From: VRUE01 sp040901495
Lineage (GTDB): Bacteria > Actinomycetota > Thermoleophilia > Solirubrobacterales > 70-9
Length of the DNA: 48,800 nucleotides
Assembly: GCA_040901495.1 (NCBI GenBank)
Contig: JBBDYO010000013.1
Span: forward strand, 1-48,800
Direction of reading: 5' to 3'
Shown here: positions 32,807 to 39,970 of the stretch, piece after piece
How the letters are laid out: every line of letters begins with the position of its first letter
How positions within the stretch are numbered: the stretch's first letter is position 1
Made by a program: the position numbers and the translations under genes
The notes under the pieces: model-generated
What the model was told of the DNA's origin: nothing
The model's input: only the letters and a program-made list of their open reading frames with translations
Databases searched by the model: none

Positions 32807-33178
32807 ATGGCAGCAGGCGCGTACGCGCGAAAAAGGCCCGCCCCGGCGGTTCGACGCCGTCCGGCGGCTCGCCGCCGTCCTGCCGCACGCCGAGGCGCCA
32901 GCCGGATTCGCTGGGACCGGGTTGGCCGGGTTGCCCTCACCTTCGTCCTCGCAGCCGTCCTCTACTCGTACCTGAACCCGGCGATCAACTTCGTCAAGAC
33001 CTACACCGCCACGACCGACGCCAAAGTCCAACTGCACGAGCTGCTGGACGAAAACGCTCGCCTGCACCGTCGGATCCAGTCGGCGGACGACCCGGTCGCC
33101 CTCAGCGGCAAGGCGCGCAACCAGGGCATGGTCGCCCCGGGCGAGACGCCGATCGTGATTCGCGGCCTAAAGCCCTGA
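32807..33178 (+). CDS. ftsB: FtsB/DivIC-type septum formation initiator
   Basis: A 123-residue bitopic division protein. It has a strongly basic Arg/Pro/Ala cytoplasmic N-terminus (1-35), one transmembrane helix (about VALTFVLAAVLYSYLNPA), a short coiled coil (KVQLHELLDENARLHRRIQS) and the conserved closing region DPVALSGKARNQGMVAPGETPIVI. FtsB/DivIC links FtsL and FtsQ to the septal peptidoglycan synthase. A GGGGG lies directly before the ATG. The 36-bp gap after eno contains a GC hairpin without a T-tract. The usual next actinobacterial genes (DUF501, ppx) are absent, and a membrane gene begins 22 bp later. Confidence 0.88.
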   Translation: MAAGAYARKRPAPAVRRRPAARRRPAARRGASRIRWDRVGRVALTFVLAAVLYSYLNPAINFVKTYTATTDAKVQLHELLDENARLHRRIQSADDPVALSGKARNQGMVAPGETPIVIRGLKP

Positions 33179-33200
33179 CCCCTCCCGCCGGTGAACCCCG

Positions 33201-35480
33201 GTGATTAGCGCCGGCTCCTACATCCTCAGCGCACTCTCGGTGGTCGCCCTGGCCCTGGCGCTTGGCTTCAGCGCCGTGCGCATCCGCCACCGCCTGCTCC
33301 CCGAATGGGACGGAGCCCCCGCCCACCTGGTGGAGTCGATCGTGGGAGTCGCCCTGCTGATCTGGCTAGCCGAGCTCCTAGGCACCCTCCAGATCCTCTA
33401 CGCCTCGACCCTGCTCGCTGCCTCAGCTCTGCTGGCAGGGGCAATCGCCTGGCGCTGGCCAGCTTCAGCAATCCGTCCGGGGGGTGGCGACAGGTTGGGG
33501 GGTTTCGCGCCGGGCGAAGGCTGCGAAGGGCAAGATCCCAATCCTGCAGGGGGTTCGCCTCTCCGCCCGGAGCAGCGCGTAGCCCAAGCAGGGCCCTCCA
33601 CCCCGGCACCACCTGCCGGCCAGAGTGCATTGGTCTTGCTGGTCACGGTCGGTGTCGTGGCCGTCGTGTTTGCCCATTGGGGATTGACGACAAAGGACGC
33701 GCTGGATCGCGGCATCTTCAACTTCGACTCCCTCTGGTACCACATGCCTTACGCGGTCGAGATGGCCCAGAGCCACTCGGTGACCGGCTTCCACTACACC
33801 GAGACCGTCTTCACCAACTGGTTCTACCCGCAGAACTCCGAGCTTCTGCACGCGGTCGGCATCCTGCTGACCGAGCGCGACACCCTTGCCCTGTTCATCA
33901 ACTTCGGCTGGCTGGCGATCGCGTTCCTGGCCGCCTGGTGCGTTGGCCGGCCCTACGGCCGTGGCCACCTCAGCGTGATCGCGACGGCGATCGTCCTCTC
34001 GAGCCACACGCTCGTGGTGCGCGAGCCGGGCGCCGCCAAGAACGACCTGATGGCCGCGGCGCTGCTGCTCGCGGCGATCGCGATCCTGATCAACGCCTGG
34101 ACGGCACAGCGGGCCAGCCGGGACGCTGATGGAGAGGGGGGGAGCGGCCTGCCGGTCGGCTGGCCGCTGGCGGCGGCCGGGCTGGCCGTCGGCCTGGCGG
34201 TTGGCACGAAGTCGACGGCGCTGGCGATGGCGGTCGCTCTGACCGTGGCCGCAGTGGCCCTGGCGCCGGCGGGAAGGCGAGTCGCGGCCGCTGGCTGGTG
34301 GTCCCTCTCCGCTTTTGCGGGCGGGGGCTTCTGGTACCTGCGCAACCTGATCGCCGCCGGCAACCCGCTGCCCCAGATCGAGGGGCTCGGCCCGATCTCG
34401 TTCCCCCATCCCGAGCGGCTGCAGACGGGCCGGCCGGACTTCAGCATCGTGCACTACGCAACCGACACGGGCATCTGGCGCGAGTACTTCGGGCCCGGAC
34501 TGGAGAATGCCTTTGGCGCCCTCTGGCCGCTCGTCATCGGGGGGGCGGTCGCCGGTGCCGCGCTGGCGCTTCTGCGCGGCCAGGATCGGGCGGTGCGCTG
34601 GAGCGGGGGCGTTGCCCTGTTCGGGATGTGCGCCTACCTGTTCACACCGCTCAGCGCCGCCGGCGCAGAGGGGGCTCCGGTCGGCTTCGGGATCAACATC
34701 CGCTACGCGATCCCCGCCCTGCTCGCTGGCGCCGCCCTGTTGCCGCTTGCCCGCGGCCTCAAGAGCGAGCGCCGGCAGTGGGCGCTGATTGCCACCATGC
34801 TCGCAATCCTCGTCGTCACCGATCGCGCCGATGCGGTGCTGCGCGACCCCGCTCGCTTCTTCGGCCTGTTGGTGGCGACGCTCGCGGTGCTGGTCCCCTT
34901 GGCTTTGCTGTTCGCTTATCGTCGTGGCGCTTCACGGGGCGCGATTGCGGCGGGATTCGCAACCCTGGCGCTCGCCACCGTCGCGATCGGCTATCCCGTC
35001 CAGCGCGGTTACCTAGACGACCGCTTCGGGCCGGGCAGCGAAATCCCGGGCATGGACCTCGACTCCGCCTACGGCTGGGCGCGCGACGCCGAGGATGCCC
35101 GCATCGGTCTTGCCGGGACGACGGCCGGCTTCCTCCAGTACGGCTTCTACGGCACCGATCTCTCTAACCGGGTCGTCTACCTGGGTGTCAAGGGCCCCAA
35201 CGGGGCCTTCAACGCCATCCCGTCCTGCTCCGGGTTCCGCGACGCTGTCAACGCCGCCGACCTCGACTATCTCGTCACATCTCCGTTCCTCAACTTCATC
35301 CATCCAGATGAGCCGGTCCCCTCGCCCGAGGCGGGCTGGCTGCGCGGCGCGAGGGGGGTGGCGCCGATTGAGCGAAGTGGCTCGGTCACCGTCTGGAGGG
35401 TCCGCGGTGAGCTCGACCCCTCCGCCTGCGGGCCCGCAAACAGGCCGTTGCAGCGTCTGCCGCAACAGCCGGACGCCTGA
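33201..35480 (+). CDS. Large polytopic membrane protein, GT-C-like glycosyltransferase candidate
   Basis: A 759-residue protein with roughly a dozen or more transmembrane helices and an early extracytoplasmic motif FDSLWYHMPYAVEMAQ. NWFYPQNSELLHAVGILL and REPGAAKNDLMAAALLLA follow. This layout, aromatic/acidic loop 1 followed by helices and a soluble C-terminus, resembles GT-C polyprenyl-phosphate-sugar glycosyltransferases (GT39/PMT type). I infer transfer of a sugar to an envelope acceptor, with no direct catalytic proof. A hydrophilic Gly/Pro segment of about 50 residues (about 94-143, encoded near 33480-33629) interrupts the helix pattern between helices 3 and 4 and looks like an in-frame insertion. 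The GTG start follows ftsB by 22 bp. Confidence 0.65.
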   Translation: MISAGSYILSALSVVALALALGFSAVRIRHRLLPEWDGAPAHLVESIVGVALLIWLAELLGTLQILYASTLLAASALLAGAIAWRWPASAIRPGGGDRLGGFAPGEGCEGQDPNPAGGSPLRPEQRVAQAGPSTPAPPAGQSALVLLVTVGVVAVVFAHWGLTTKDALDRGIFNFDSLWYHMPYAVEMAQSHSVTGFHYTETVFTNWFYPQNSELLHAVGILLTERDTLALFINFGWLAIAFLAAWCVGRPYGRGHLSVIATAIVLSSHTLVVREPGAAKNDLMAAALLLAAIAILINAWTAQRASRDADGEGGSGLPVGWPLAAAGLAVGLAVGTKSTALAMAVALTVAAVALAPAGRRVAAAGWWSLSAFAGGGFWYLRNLIAAGNPLPQIEGLGPISFPHPERLQTGRPDFSIVHYATDTGIWREYFGPGLENAFGALWPLVIGGAVAGAALALLRGQDRAVRWSGGVALFGMCAYLFTPLSAAGAEGAPVGFGINIRYAIPALLAGAALLPLARGLKSERRQWALIATMLAILVVTDRADAVLRDPARFFGLLVATLAVLVPLALLFAYRRGASRGAIAAGFATLALATVAIGYPVQRGYLDDRFGPGSEIPGMDLDSAYGWARDAEDARIGLAGTTAGFLQYGFYGTDLSNRVVYLGVKGPNGAFNAIPSCSGFRDAVNAADLDYLVTSPFLNFIHPDEPVPSPEAGWLRGARGVAPIERSGSVTVWRVRGELDPSACGPANRPLQRLPQQPDA

Positions 35481-35482
35481 AG

Positions 35483-37069
35483 ATGGCCCGGTTACGCCCC
35501 TGGCTTCCATGGCTCTGGGTGTTCGCGCCGATTGTCTGCGCGGCTCTCGCCTACGTCGTCGTTGAACCGCGCACCACCGATCTTGCGGCGCAGACGTTTC
35601 GCAGCGAGCTGTTCGCCTCACACGGGTTCCTGATCTGGAACAACTACTGGTACGGAGGGCACTATCTGCTGGGCTACAGCGTCCTCTTCCCGCCGCTTGG
35701 CGCGACATTGGGGATCGCTGTCGTCGGTGCTGCCTCGGCTGTCGTCGCGGCGGTGCTGTTCGCCCTGCTGGTGCAGCGCGACTACAGCGCGCACGTGCGC
35801 CTCGCGACCCTCTGGTTTGGAGCCGGGGCGATCGCCATGGTGTGCAGTGGCCGGCTGACGTTCGCGCTGGGCATCCCACTCGGGGTCGGGGCCCTGCTCG
35901 CGTTGAATCGGGGGCGATTGGCCATCGCCGGGCTGCTGGCGGCGGCCACCCCCCTTGCGAGTCCGGTGGCGGGGTTCTTCCTGCTGCTGTTCGGCGCGTC
36001 CCTGGTGCTCACCGGGAGCCGGGTGAAGGGGGCTGTGCTGGCTGTCGCCGCATTGACCCCCCTGGCGGTGATGGCCGTTCTCTTCCCGGTCGCGGGCGAG
36101 GAGCCATTCGTCGGCTCCAGCTTCCGGGGGACGCTTGTGATCATCCTCTTGGTCTTCCTGGCTCTTCCGCGGAGAGAGCGCCTGCTGCGCCTGGGGACCG
36201 GGCTGTACGCGGGTGCGGTCGTGCTCGCCTGGGCGATCCCAAATGCGATGGGGGGCAACGTCGTGCGGCTCAGCAATCTCGCCGCCGGCCCCGTGGTCGC
36301 CCTTGCCGTGGTCGGGCCGCGCCGCCGGCTGATCCTTGCCCTGCTCGCCCTGCCGCTGCTCTACTGGCAGTGGCAGCCGGCCTACCGCGACGTGCTCGCC
36401 GCCAAGGGCGACCCCTCGGTCGAGCGGGGGTTCTACAGCCCGCTGCTGAGCCAGCTGGAGAAGCAGACCGGCGGTGCGCCGGTTCGAATCGAGGTGCCTC
36501 CCACCGAGCATCGATGGGAGGCCCGCTACGTGGCGCCGGAGTTCCCGCTCGCGCGCGGCTGGGAGCGCCAGCGCGAGTCCGAGGACTTCGACCTCTTCAA
36601 AGGCGATGACCTCTCCCCGAGCTCCTATCTCTCGTGGCTGCGGTTGCACGGTGTGAGCTACGTCGCGCTCGCCGATGCGAAGCTCGACTACCTCGCCCAG
36701 CGCGAGGCGGAGCTGATCCGGGACGGCCTGCCCTACCTCGTGCCGGTCTGGAGCAACGAGGACTGGCAGCTCTTCGCGGTGCGCGACCCCACCGGCTTGG
36801 CGGACGGGCCGGTGCGGGTCACCGCTATCGGCCCGGACTGGTTCGAAGCCCAAGTCGATCGCCCGGGTCGTTACCTGCTGCGGATTCACTACAGCCGCTA
36901 CTGGGCGCTCAGCGGGGTCGATGCCTGTCTTCAGGAGGAGGGGCCCTGGATGGCCCTCGATGCCCGCGCCCCCGGCGTGGTTCGCGTCGACACCCACTTC
37001 AGCCTCGGCGCGCCGCTCGGCCGGGACCGCATGTGCTCTTCTGCCAGCCGGGCGGGATCTCTACCCTAG
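35483..37069 (+). CDS. Polytopic membrane protein with extracytoplasmic C-terminal domain
   Basis: A 528-residue protein starting 2 bp after the preceding gene's stop. About ten hydrophobic helices fill residues 1-310. Loop 1 reads SELFASHGFLIWNNYWYGGHYLLGYSVLFPP, in part, an aromatic arrangement seen in GT-C-type and related membrane proteins. The last 200 residues are soluble, with motifs RIEVPPTEHRWEARYVAPE and LHGVSYVALADAKLDYLAQRE resembling the extracytoplasmic domains of actinobacterial arabinosyl- or mannosyltransferase-like proteins. I cannot name the family with confidence. It is probably a functional partner of the upstream gene in building an envelope glycan. The single Cys pair near the end (DACLQ, DRMCSS) could form a disulfide. 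Confidence 0.65.
   Translation: MARLRPWLPWLWVFAPIVCAALAYVVVEPRTTDLAAQTFRSELFASHGFLIWNNYWYGGHYLLGYSVLFPPLGATLGIAVVGAASAVVAAVLFALLVQRDYSAHVRLATLWFGAGAIAMVCSGRLTFALGIPLGVGALLALNRGRLAIAGLLAAATPLASPVAGFFLLLFGASLVLTGSRVKGAVLAVAALTPLAVMAVLFPVAGEEPFVGSSFRGTLVIILLVFLALPRRERLLRLGTGLYAGAVVLAWAIPNAMGGNVVRLSNLAAGPVVALAVVGPRRRLILALLALPLLYWQWQPAYRDVLAAKGDPSVERGFYSPLLSQLEKQTGGAPVRIEVPPTEHRWEARYVAPEFPLARGWERQRESEDFDLFKGDDLSPSSYLSWLRLHGVSYVALADAKLDYLAQREAELIRDGLPYLVPVWSNEDWQLFAVRDPTGLADGPVRVTAIGPDWFEAQVDRPGRYLLRIHYSRYWALSGVDACLQEEGPWMALDARAPGVVRVDTHFSLGAPLGRDRMCSSASRAGSLP
37062..37067 (+). promoter_or_regulatory. Candidate -10 (TACCCT) of the 108-residue gene
   Basis: TACCCT overlaps the end of the upstream membrane gene and ends 7 nt before GTG 37075, supporting that GTG as the start. 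Confidence 0.45.
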
Positions 37070-37074
37070 GCCCG

Positions 37075-37401
37075 GTGAGCTACTCGCTCGAGAACGCGCT
37101 CTTTCAGTGGGAGGAGGGCTGGCGGGTCCTCCAGGGGATGCACGACAGCCAGGCGGAGAGGCGGCATGCCGACCGCGTCATTGCGGCTGTGAGCGATGGG
37201 CTGCGCCAGCGCATCGGGCCGACCTTCCGCGCGGCGGAGCTTGCGGAGCTGTACTCGCGGGGGACCGAATGGTGCCTGCAGGCGGCTATGGATGCCGCAC
37301 CCGGCCTCGAGACGGATCCGCAATCGCTGGCGGATGCTGCTTTCTGGCTCTACCTCCGTGGCGCCAGCGACTTCGCCGGCGGGCGCCAACTACTCGTCTG
37401 A
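37075..37401 (+). CDS. Small helical protein, unknown function (108 aa)
   Basis: A soluble, mainly helical 108-residue protein starting VSYSLENALFQWEEGWRVLQ and ending in LRGASDFAGGRQLLV. Trp, Glu and Arg are frequent and there is no signal or membrane segment. I do not recognise a domain. It looks like a lineage-conserved hypothetical. The frame continues upstream inside the membrane gene, but GTG 37075 is placed right after that gene's stop, and a TACCCT hexamer ends 7 nt before it. Its 3' end overlaps the convergent gene on the minus strand by 12 bp. Confidence 0.65.
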   Translation: MSYSLENALFQWEEGWRVLQGMHDSQAERRHADRVIAAVSDGLRQRIGPTFRAAELAELYSRGTEWCLQAAMDAAPGLETDPQSLADAAFWLYLRGASDFAGGRQLLV

Positions 37402-38013
37402 GTCGCCGGCTTCTGAGCCGTCTGCCTCGGCCTCGCCGGCCCCGGCGGGCCGGATGACAATCTGGTCGGCCTCGACCCGCACCGTAATCTCGCGCTTGCC
37501 GGCCCAGTGCTCGGCGTAGACCGGGTTGTCTTTGACGGAGGGATCGAGCCAGAGGCCGTAGCCGTCCTGTTCGCCGTGGTCGAACGTCCCCTCGATCTCT
37601 TTGCGCCGGCCACGACCGCCTCGCCTGCCGCGGCGCCGCCTGCGGCGGGGGGCTCCGCCGCCCTCGCCGCCCGTGCCCTCGGCGTCGGACTCCTGCTCCT
37701 CTGTCTTGTCGCCGTCCTTGTCCGCCTCGTCATCCTCTGCTTCGTCCGCTTCGCCGCCGTCTTTCTCCGTCTCCTCTTCCTCGGTGGCCTCTTCGGCCGT
37801 GGCGGCCTCGACCTCCGCCTCGATTTCGTCGCGGAGGTCGATTTCCTGAGAGCCCGTGTCCTCGTCCCCGGGCGTCAGCTCGTGCTGTTTGCGGAACTCC
37901 CGCAATTCGGACGCGCTGATTTCGAGCTGGTGCGCGATCCAGGCGTCGGTGCGTCCCTGCTGCACCCAGGCGCGGATCTGGTTGAGCTGTGGCTTCAATG
38001 AGCGTCGTGCCAT
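37390..38013 (-). CDS. HTH protein with acidic and Arg/Gly-rich disordered regions
   Basis: A 207-residue protein of unusual build. Residues 1-48 form a helix-turn-helix-like unit (LKPQLNQIRAWVQQGRTDAW, then QLEISASELREFRKQHEL) reminiscent of resolvase-type HTHs. Residues 50-118 are almost entirely Glu, Asp, Ala and Thr. Residues 119-137 are Arg/Gly-rich (RRRRRRGRRGGRGRRK), an RGG-like nucleic-acid-binding stretch. Residues 138-190 appear folded (GTFDHGEQDGYGLWLDPS, then YAEHWAGKREITVRVEADQI). It could be a nucleoid- or RNA-associated protein. That is inference from composition, and no family name is assigned. TAGACT lies 9 nt before the ATG with no Shine-Dalgarno. Confidence 0.75.
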   Translation of the reverse strand: MARRSLKPQLNQIRAWVQQGRTDAWIAHQLEISASELREFRKQHELTPGDEDTGSQEIDLRDEIEAEVEAATAEEATEEEETEKDGGEADEAEDDEADKDGDKTEEQESDAEGTGGEGGGAPRRRRRRGRRGGRGRRKEIEGTFDHGEQDGYGLWLDPSVKDNPVYAEHWAGKREITVRVEADQIVIRPAGAGEAEADGSEAGDSDE

Positions 38014-38022
38014 CGGCGCGCG

Positions 38023-38028
38023 AGTCTA
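38023..38028 (-). promoter_or_regulatory. Candidate -10 (TAGACT) of the HTH/RGG-like gene
   Basis: Minus-strand TAGACT ends 9 nt before the ATG at 38013. Confidence 0.4.
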
Positions 38029-38064
38029 TTCAACTGAGGGTGGTTAAGCGGAGTGGCGCAGGCT

Positions 38065-38304
38065 CTACGCCATCAAGATCGAGAGCGCCTCGAACATCGC
38101 CACCACGACCACGACCACGGTCGCGGTCAGGCAGACGGCGAGAACGCTGAACCTCACCTTGCCGTGCTGCTCGTTACGCGTCATGCGACGCTCGCGCGAC
38201 CGGTGTGCGGCGCGGCGACGAAGCTGCTCGCGACGGCGGCGCTCCAACGATGTCTCCTGCTCGAAGGCAACCTCGAACTGGGAGATGCTCTGTCGCATTC
38301 TCAT
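38065..38304 (-). CDS. Small basic tail-anchored membrane protein
   Basis: A 79-residue protein: an amphipathic N-terminus (MRMRQSISQFEVAFEQETSL), a strongly basic helix rich in Arg (about residues 21-46) and one C-terminal transmembrane helix (about FSVLAVCLTATVVVVVVAMF). A C-terminal anchor with a long basic cytoplasmic helix suggests contact with nucleic acid or lipid head groups. I do not recognise a family. The open frame continues 34 codons upstream, but composition changes at the chosen ATG (38304). ATG 38298 is an equally good alternative. The 89 bp upstream, toward the thermonuclease gene, show no clear promoter. Confidence 0.6.
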   Translation of the reverse strand: MRMRQSISQFEVAFEQETSLERRRREQLRRRAAHRSRERRMTRNEQHGKVRFSVLAVCLTATVVVVVVAMFEALSILMA

Positions 38305-38393
38305 AAGTCGGGTGGCCCCAGGGGCCGGGGCGGACCGTAGCAAGGTGCAAAGAGCCATGCAGAGCAGCGATGTGTCAAAAGTTACGAGGAGGC

Positions 38394-38918
38394 TCAGGGC
38401 GAACACGAGCCCCAGAGCCCACGCCCGGAGCGTGCGGCACGCAGCTCAAGCCGCCGGAAGAGTGGCGCGAACCGGTCGTTGGGCGGGATCGTCAGCGAGC
38501 GGGCAAAGCCGCGCCGCATGAGGACCGCGTTGACGAATCGATGCCCGAGGTGGACATAGGCCAAGAGCCGCCCGTAGTCGTCGCGCCGCTCGACCCCGAA
38601 GAGCAGTCGCACCCTTCGGCCTTCCAGCAGGCCCTTGGTGAATCTGGAGGCGCGGGGGCCGAAGCACTGGACCTCAGTCCCCGGCTTCACCGTCTCCGGC
38701 GTGTCGACGCCGATCAGGCGAACGTCCTCGGTGCGTCCCTCGATCCGCACCTCGATCGTGTCGCCGTCGACGACCCGCGTCACATGGGCGGTGCCCCGCG
38801 CTCGGGTGTCGCCCTTGGAATCGAAGAGGCCGCTCAGATCGGGCCGCAGCAGCGCCAGAACCGCGACGACCAGCAGCACGCCGCTCCCGGCCCAGCCCCC
38901 ATAGGCATTCGTGCTCAT
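38394..38918 (-). CDS. Thermonuclease-family (SNase-like) protein, membrane-anchored
   Basis: A 174-residue protein with a hydrophobic N-terminal helix (about residues 10-25) serving as signal anchor and a staphylococcal-nuclease domain from about residue 43. Matching active-site residues are VVDGDTIEV (metal Asp51), VRLIGVDTPE (Arg67, Asp72, Glu75) and DDYGRLLAYV (Arg117), so it should be a Ca-dependent nuclease. It likely acts outside the membrane on DNA or RNA. A GAAGAGAG before the ATG is a plausible Shine-Dalgarno. It is divergent from the PASTA-led operon, with 56 bp between starts. Confidence 0.88.
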   Translation of the reverse strand: MSTNAYGGWAGSGVLLVVAVLALLRPDLSGLFDSKGDTRARGTAHVTRVVDGDTIEVRIEGRTEDVRLIGVDTPETVKPGTEVQCFGPRASRFTKGLLEGRRVRLLFGVERRDDYGRLLAYVHLGHRFVNAVLMRRGFARSLTIPPNDRFAPLFRRLELRAARSGRGLWGSCSP

Positions 38919-38961
38919 CTCTCTTCAAGACGCGAGCGGGGCGGGATTGACCCCCTCCAGA

Positions 38962-38967
38962 TAGGAT
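38962..38967 (+). promoter_or_regulatory. Candidate -10 (TAGGAT) of the PASTA-led operon
   Basis: TAGGAT ends 7 nt before GTG 38975. This spacing favours that codon over GTG 38969 as the start. No clear -35. Confidence 0.45.
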
Positions 38968-38974
38968 CGTGCCA

Positions 38975-39970
38975 GTGTCAACGGGGGAGGCATTGAGGCG
39001 TGTGGCGATCGGGCTGATCGCGTTCACGGTCCTTGCCTGGGCGGTCGTGCTCGGGTGGTTCCTGCACGACTGGCTGGCGGACGACGAGGCCTCGGTGACG
39101 GTCGATAGGCCGGTGCAGATCTACTCGCCGGAGACGGTCACGGTGGGTCGCATCCCGAACGTGATCGGCCTGACCGAGGAGGAGGCCCGCCGCGCTCTCA
39201 GCGATGCCGGGATCGAGCTCAGTGCGGTTTCGAGCCATGAGATTCCCTACGTCGGGCCTCCCAGCCTGGTCGTGGAGCAGTCACCGGCATCGGGGCAGCC
39301 GGTCGAGGACAGTGAGATCGAGCTCGCCGTCTCGACTCCAGCGCTGATGCCCGACCTGAACGGCGAAAGCGAAGCCGAAGCGCGGGAAGCGCTGTCGACG
39401 CTCGGCGCTCGGATCTCGATCGCCAACCAGTACCAGCCGGGAGCGTCCGAGGGGACCGTCCTGTCCACTGACCCGCCGGTCGGCGAGCCGATCGTCGACA
39501 AGGCGACGTTGAACGTGGCCGAGCCGCTGTCGAGCGTCTTCCTAACCCAGCTGTCACCGGAGGTCGCGACCTGCCGGACAGGAGAAGAAGGTGTGGTCTC
39601 CGGCACCGCGTACGCGGAGGCGATCGTCTGCGAGCCAGAGTTGGGGGCGAAGCCGCGCTCGGTGACCTACACGCTCGGCGGCCAGGTCGAGTCGTTCGAG
39701 GCGGTCCTCGGCCTCGACGATGGGGCGGATCCCGACGTCCCGATCGAGTTCAGCGTCGTGGTCGACGGTGCTCCGGTTCTCACCCGCAGGCTCGAATTCG
39801 GCGACAGCCTGCCGGTCGAGGTGCCGCTGCTAGGCAAGCTCCAACTGACTCTCGAGGCCTCGGCGCTTGGGATTCCCGGCTCGCTGCCGGTCGGGGCAGT
39901 GTTCGGCGAGCCCAGATTGGTCGGATCGCGCAGCGCCATCGACCTCGTCTCCGAAGGGCTGGGCGGGTGA
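38975..39970 (+). CDS. PASTA-domain membrane protein with NPCBM-like C-terminal domain
   Basis: A 331-residue bitopic protein. It has a signal-anchor helix (about VAIGLIAFTVLAWAVVLGWF), two PASTA domains (VGRIPNVIGLTEEEARRALS to SEIELAVS, then ALMPDLNGESEAEAREALST to ATLNVAE) and a C-terminal beta domain. That last domain has the NPCBM-type signature SFEAVLGLDDGADPDVPIEF followed by VVVDGAPVLTR and LLGKLQLTLEA. PASTA domains bind peptidoglycan stem peptides or beta-lactams in PknB-type kinases and PBPs. NPCBM-like domains bind carbohydrates. There is no kinase domain here, so it may be a wall-binding sensor or scaffold. Its stop overlaps the start of the VWA-SGNH gene (GTGA). It is the first gene of a five-gene operon. 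Confidence 0.82.
   Translation: MSTGEALRRVAIGLIAFTVLAWAVVLGWFLHDWLADDEASVTVDRPVQIYSPETVTVGRIPNVIGLTEEEARRALSDAGIELSAVSSHEIPYVGPPSLVVEQSPASGQPVEDSEIELAVSTPALMPDLNGESEAEAREALSTLGARISIANQYQPGASEGTVLSTDPPVGEPIVDKATLNVAEPLSSVFLTQLSPEVATCRTGEEGVVSGTAYAEAIVCEPELGAKPRSVTYTLGGQVESFEAVLGLDDGADPDVPIEFSVVVDGAPVLTRRLEFGDSLPVEVPLLGKLQLTLEASALGIPGSLPVGAVFGEPRLVGSRSAIDLVSEGLGG

Noticed and set aside
36634..37075. Possible frameshift joining the 528-residue membrane protein to the downstream 108-residue frame
   Set aside because: The membrane protein has a complete C-terminal domain and its own stop. The downstream gene has its own GTG and -10-like element, and the overlapping upstream part of its frame is Arg-rich shadow sequence.
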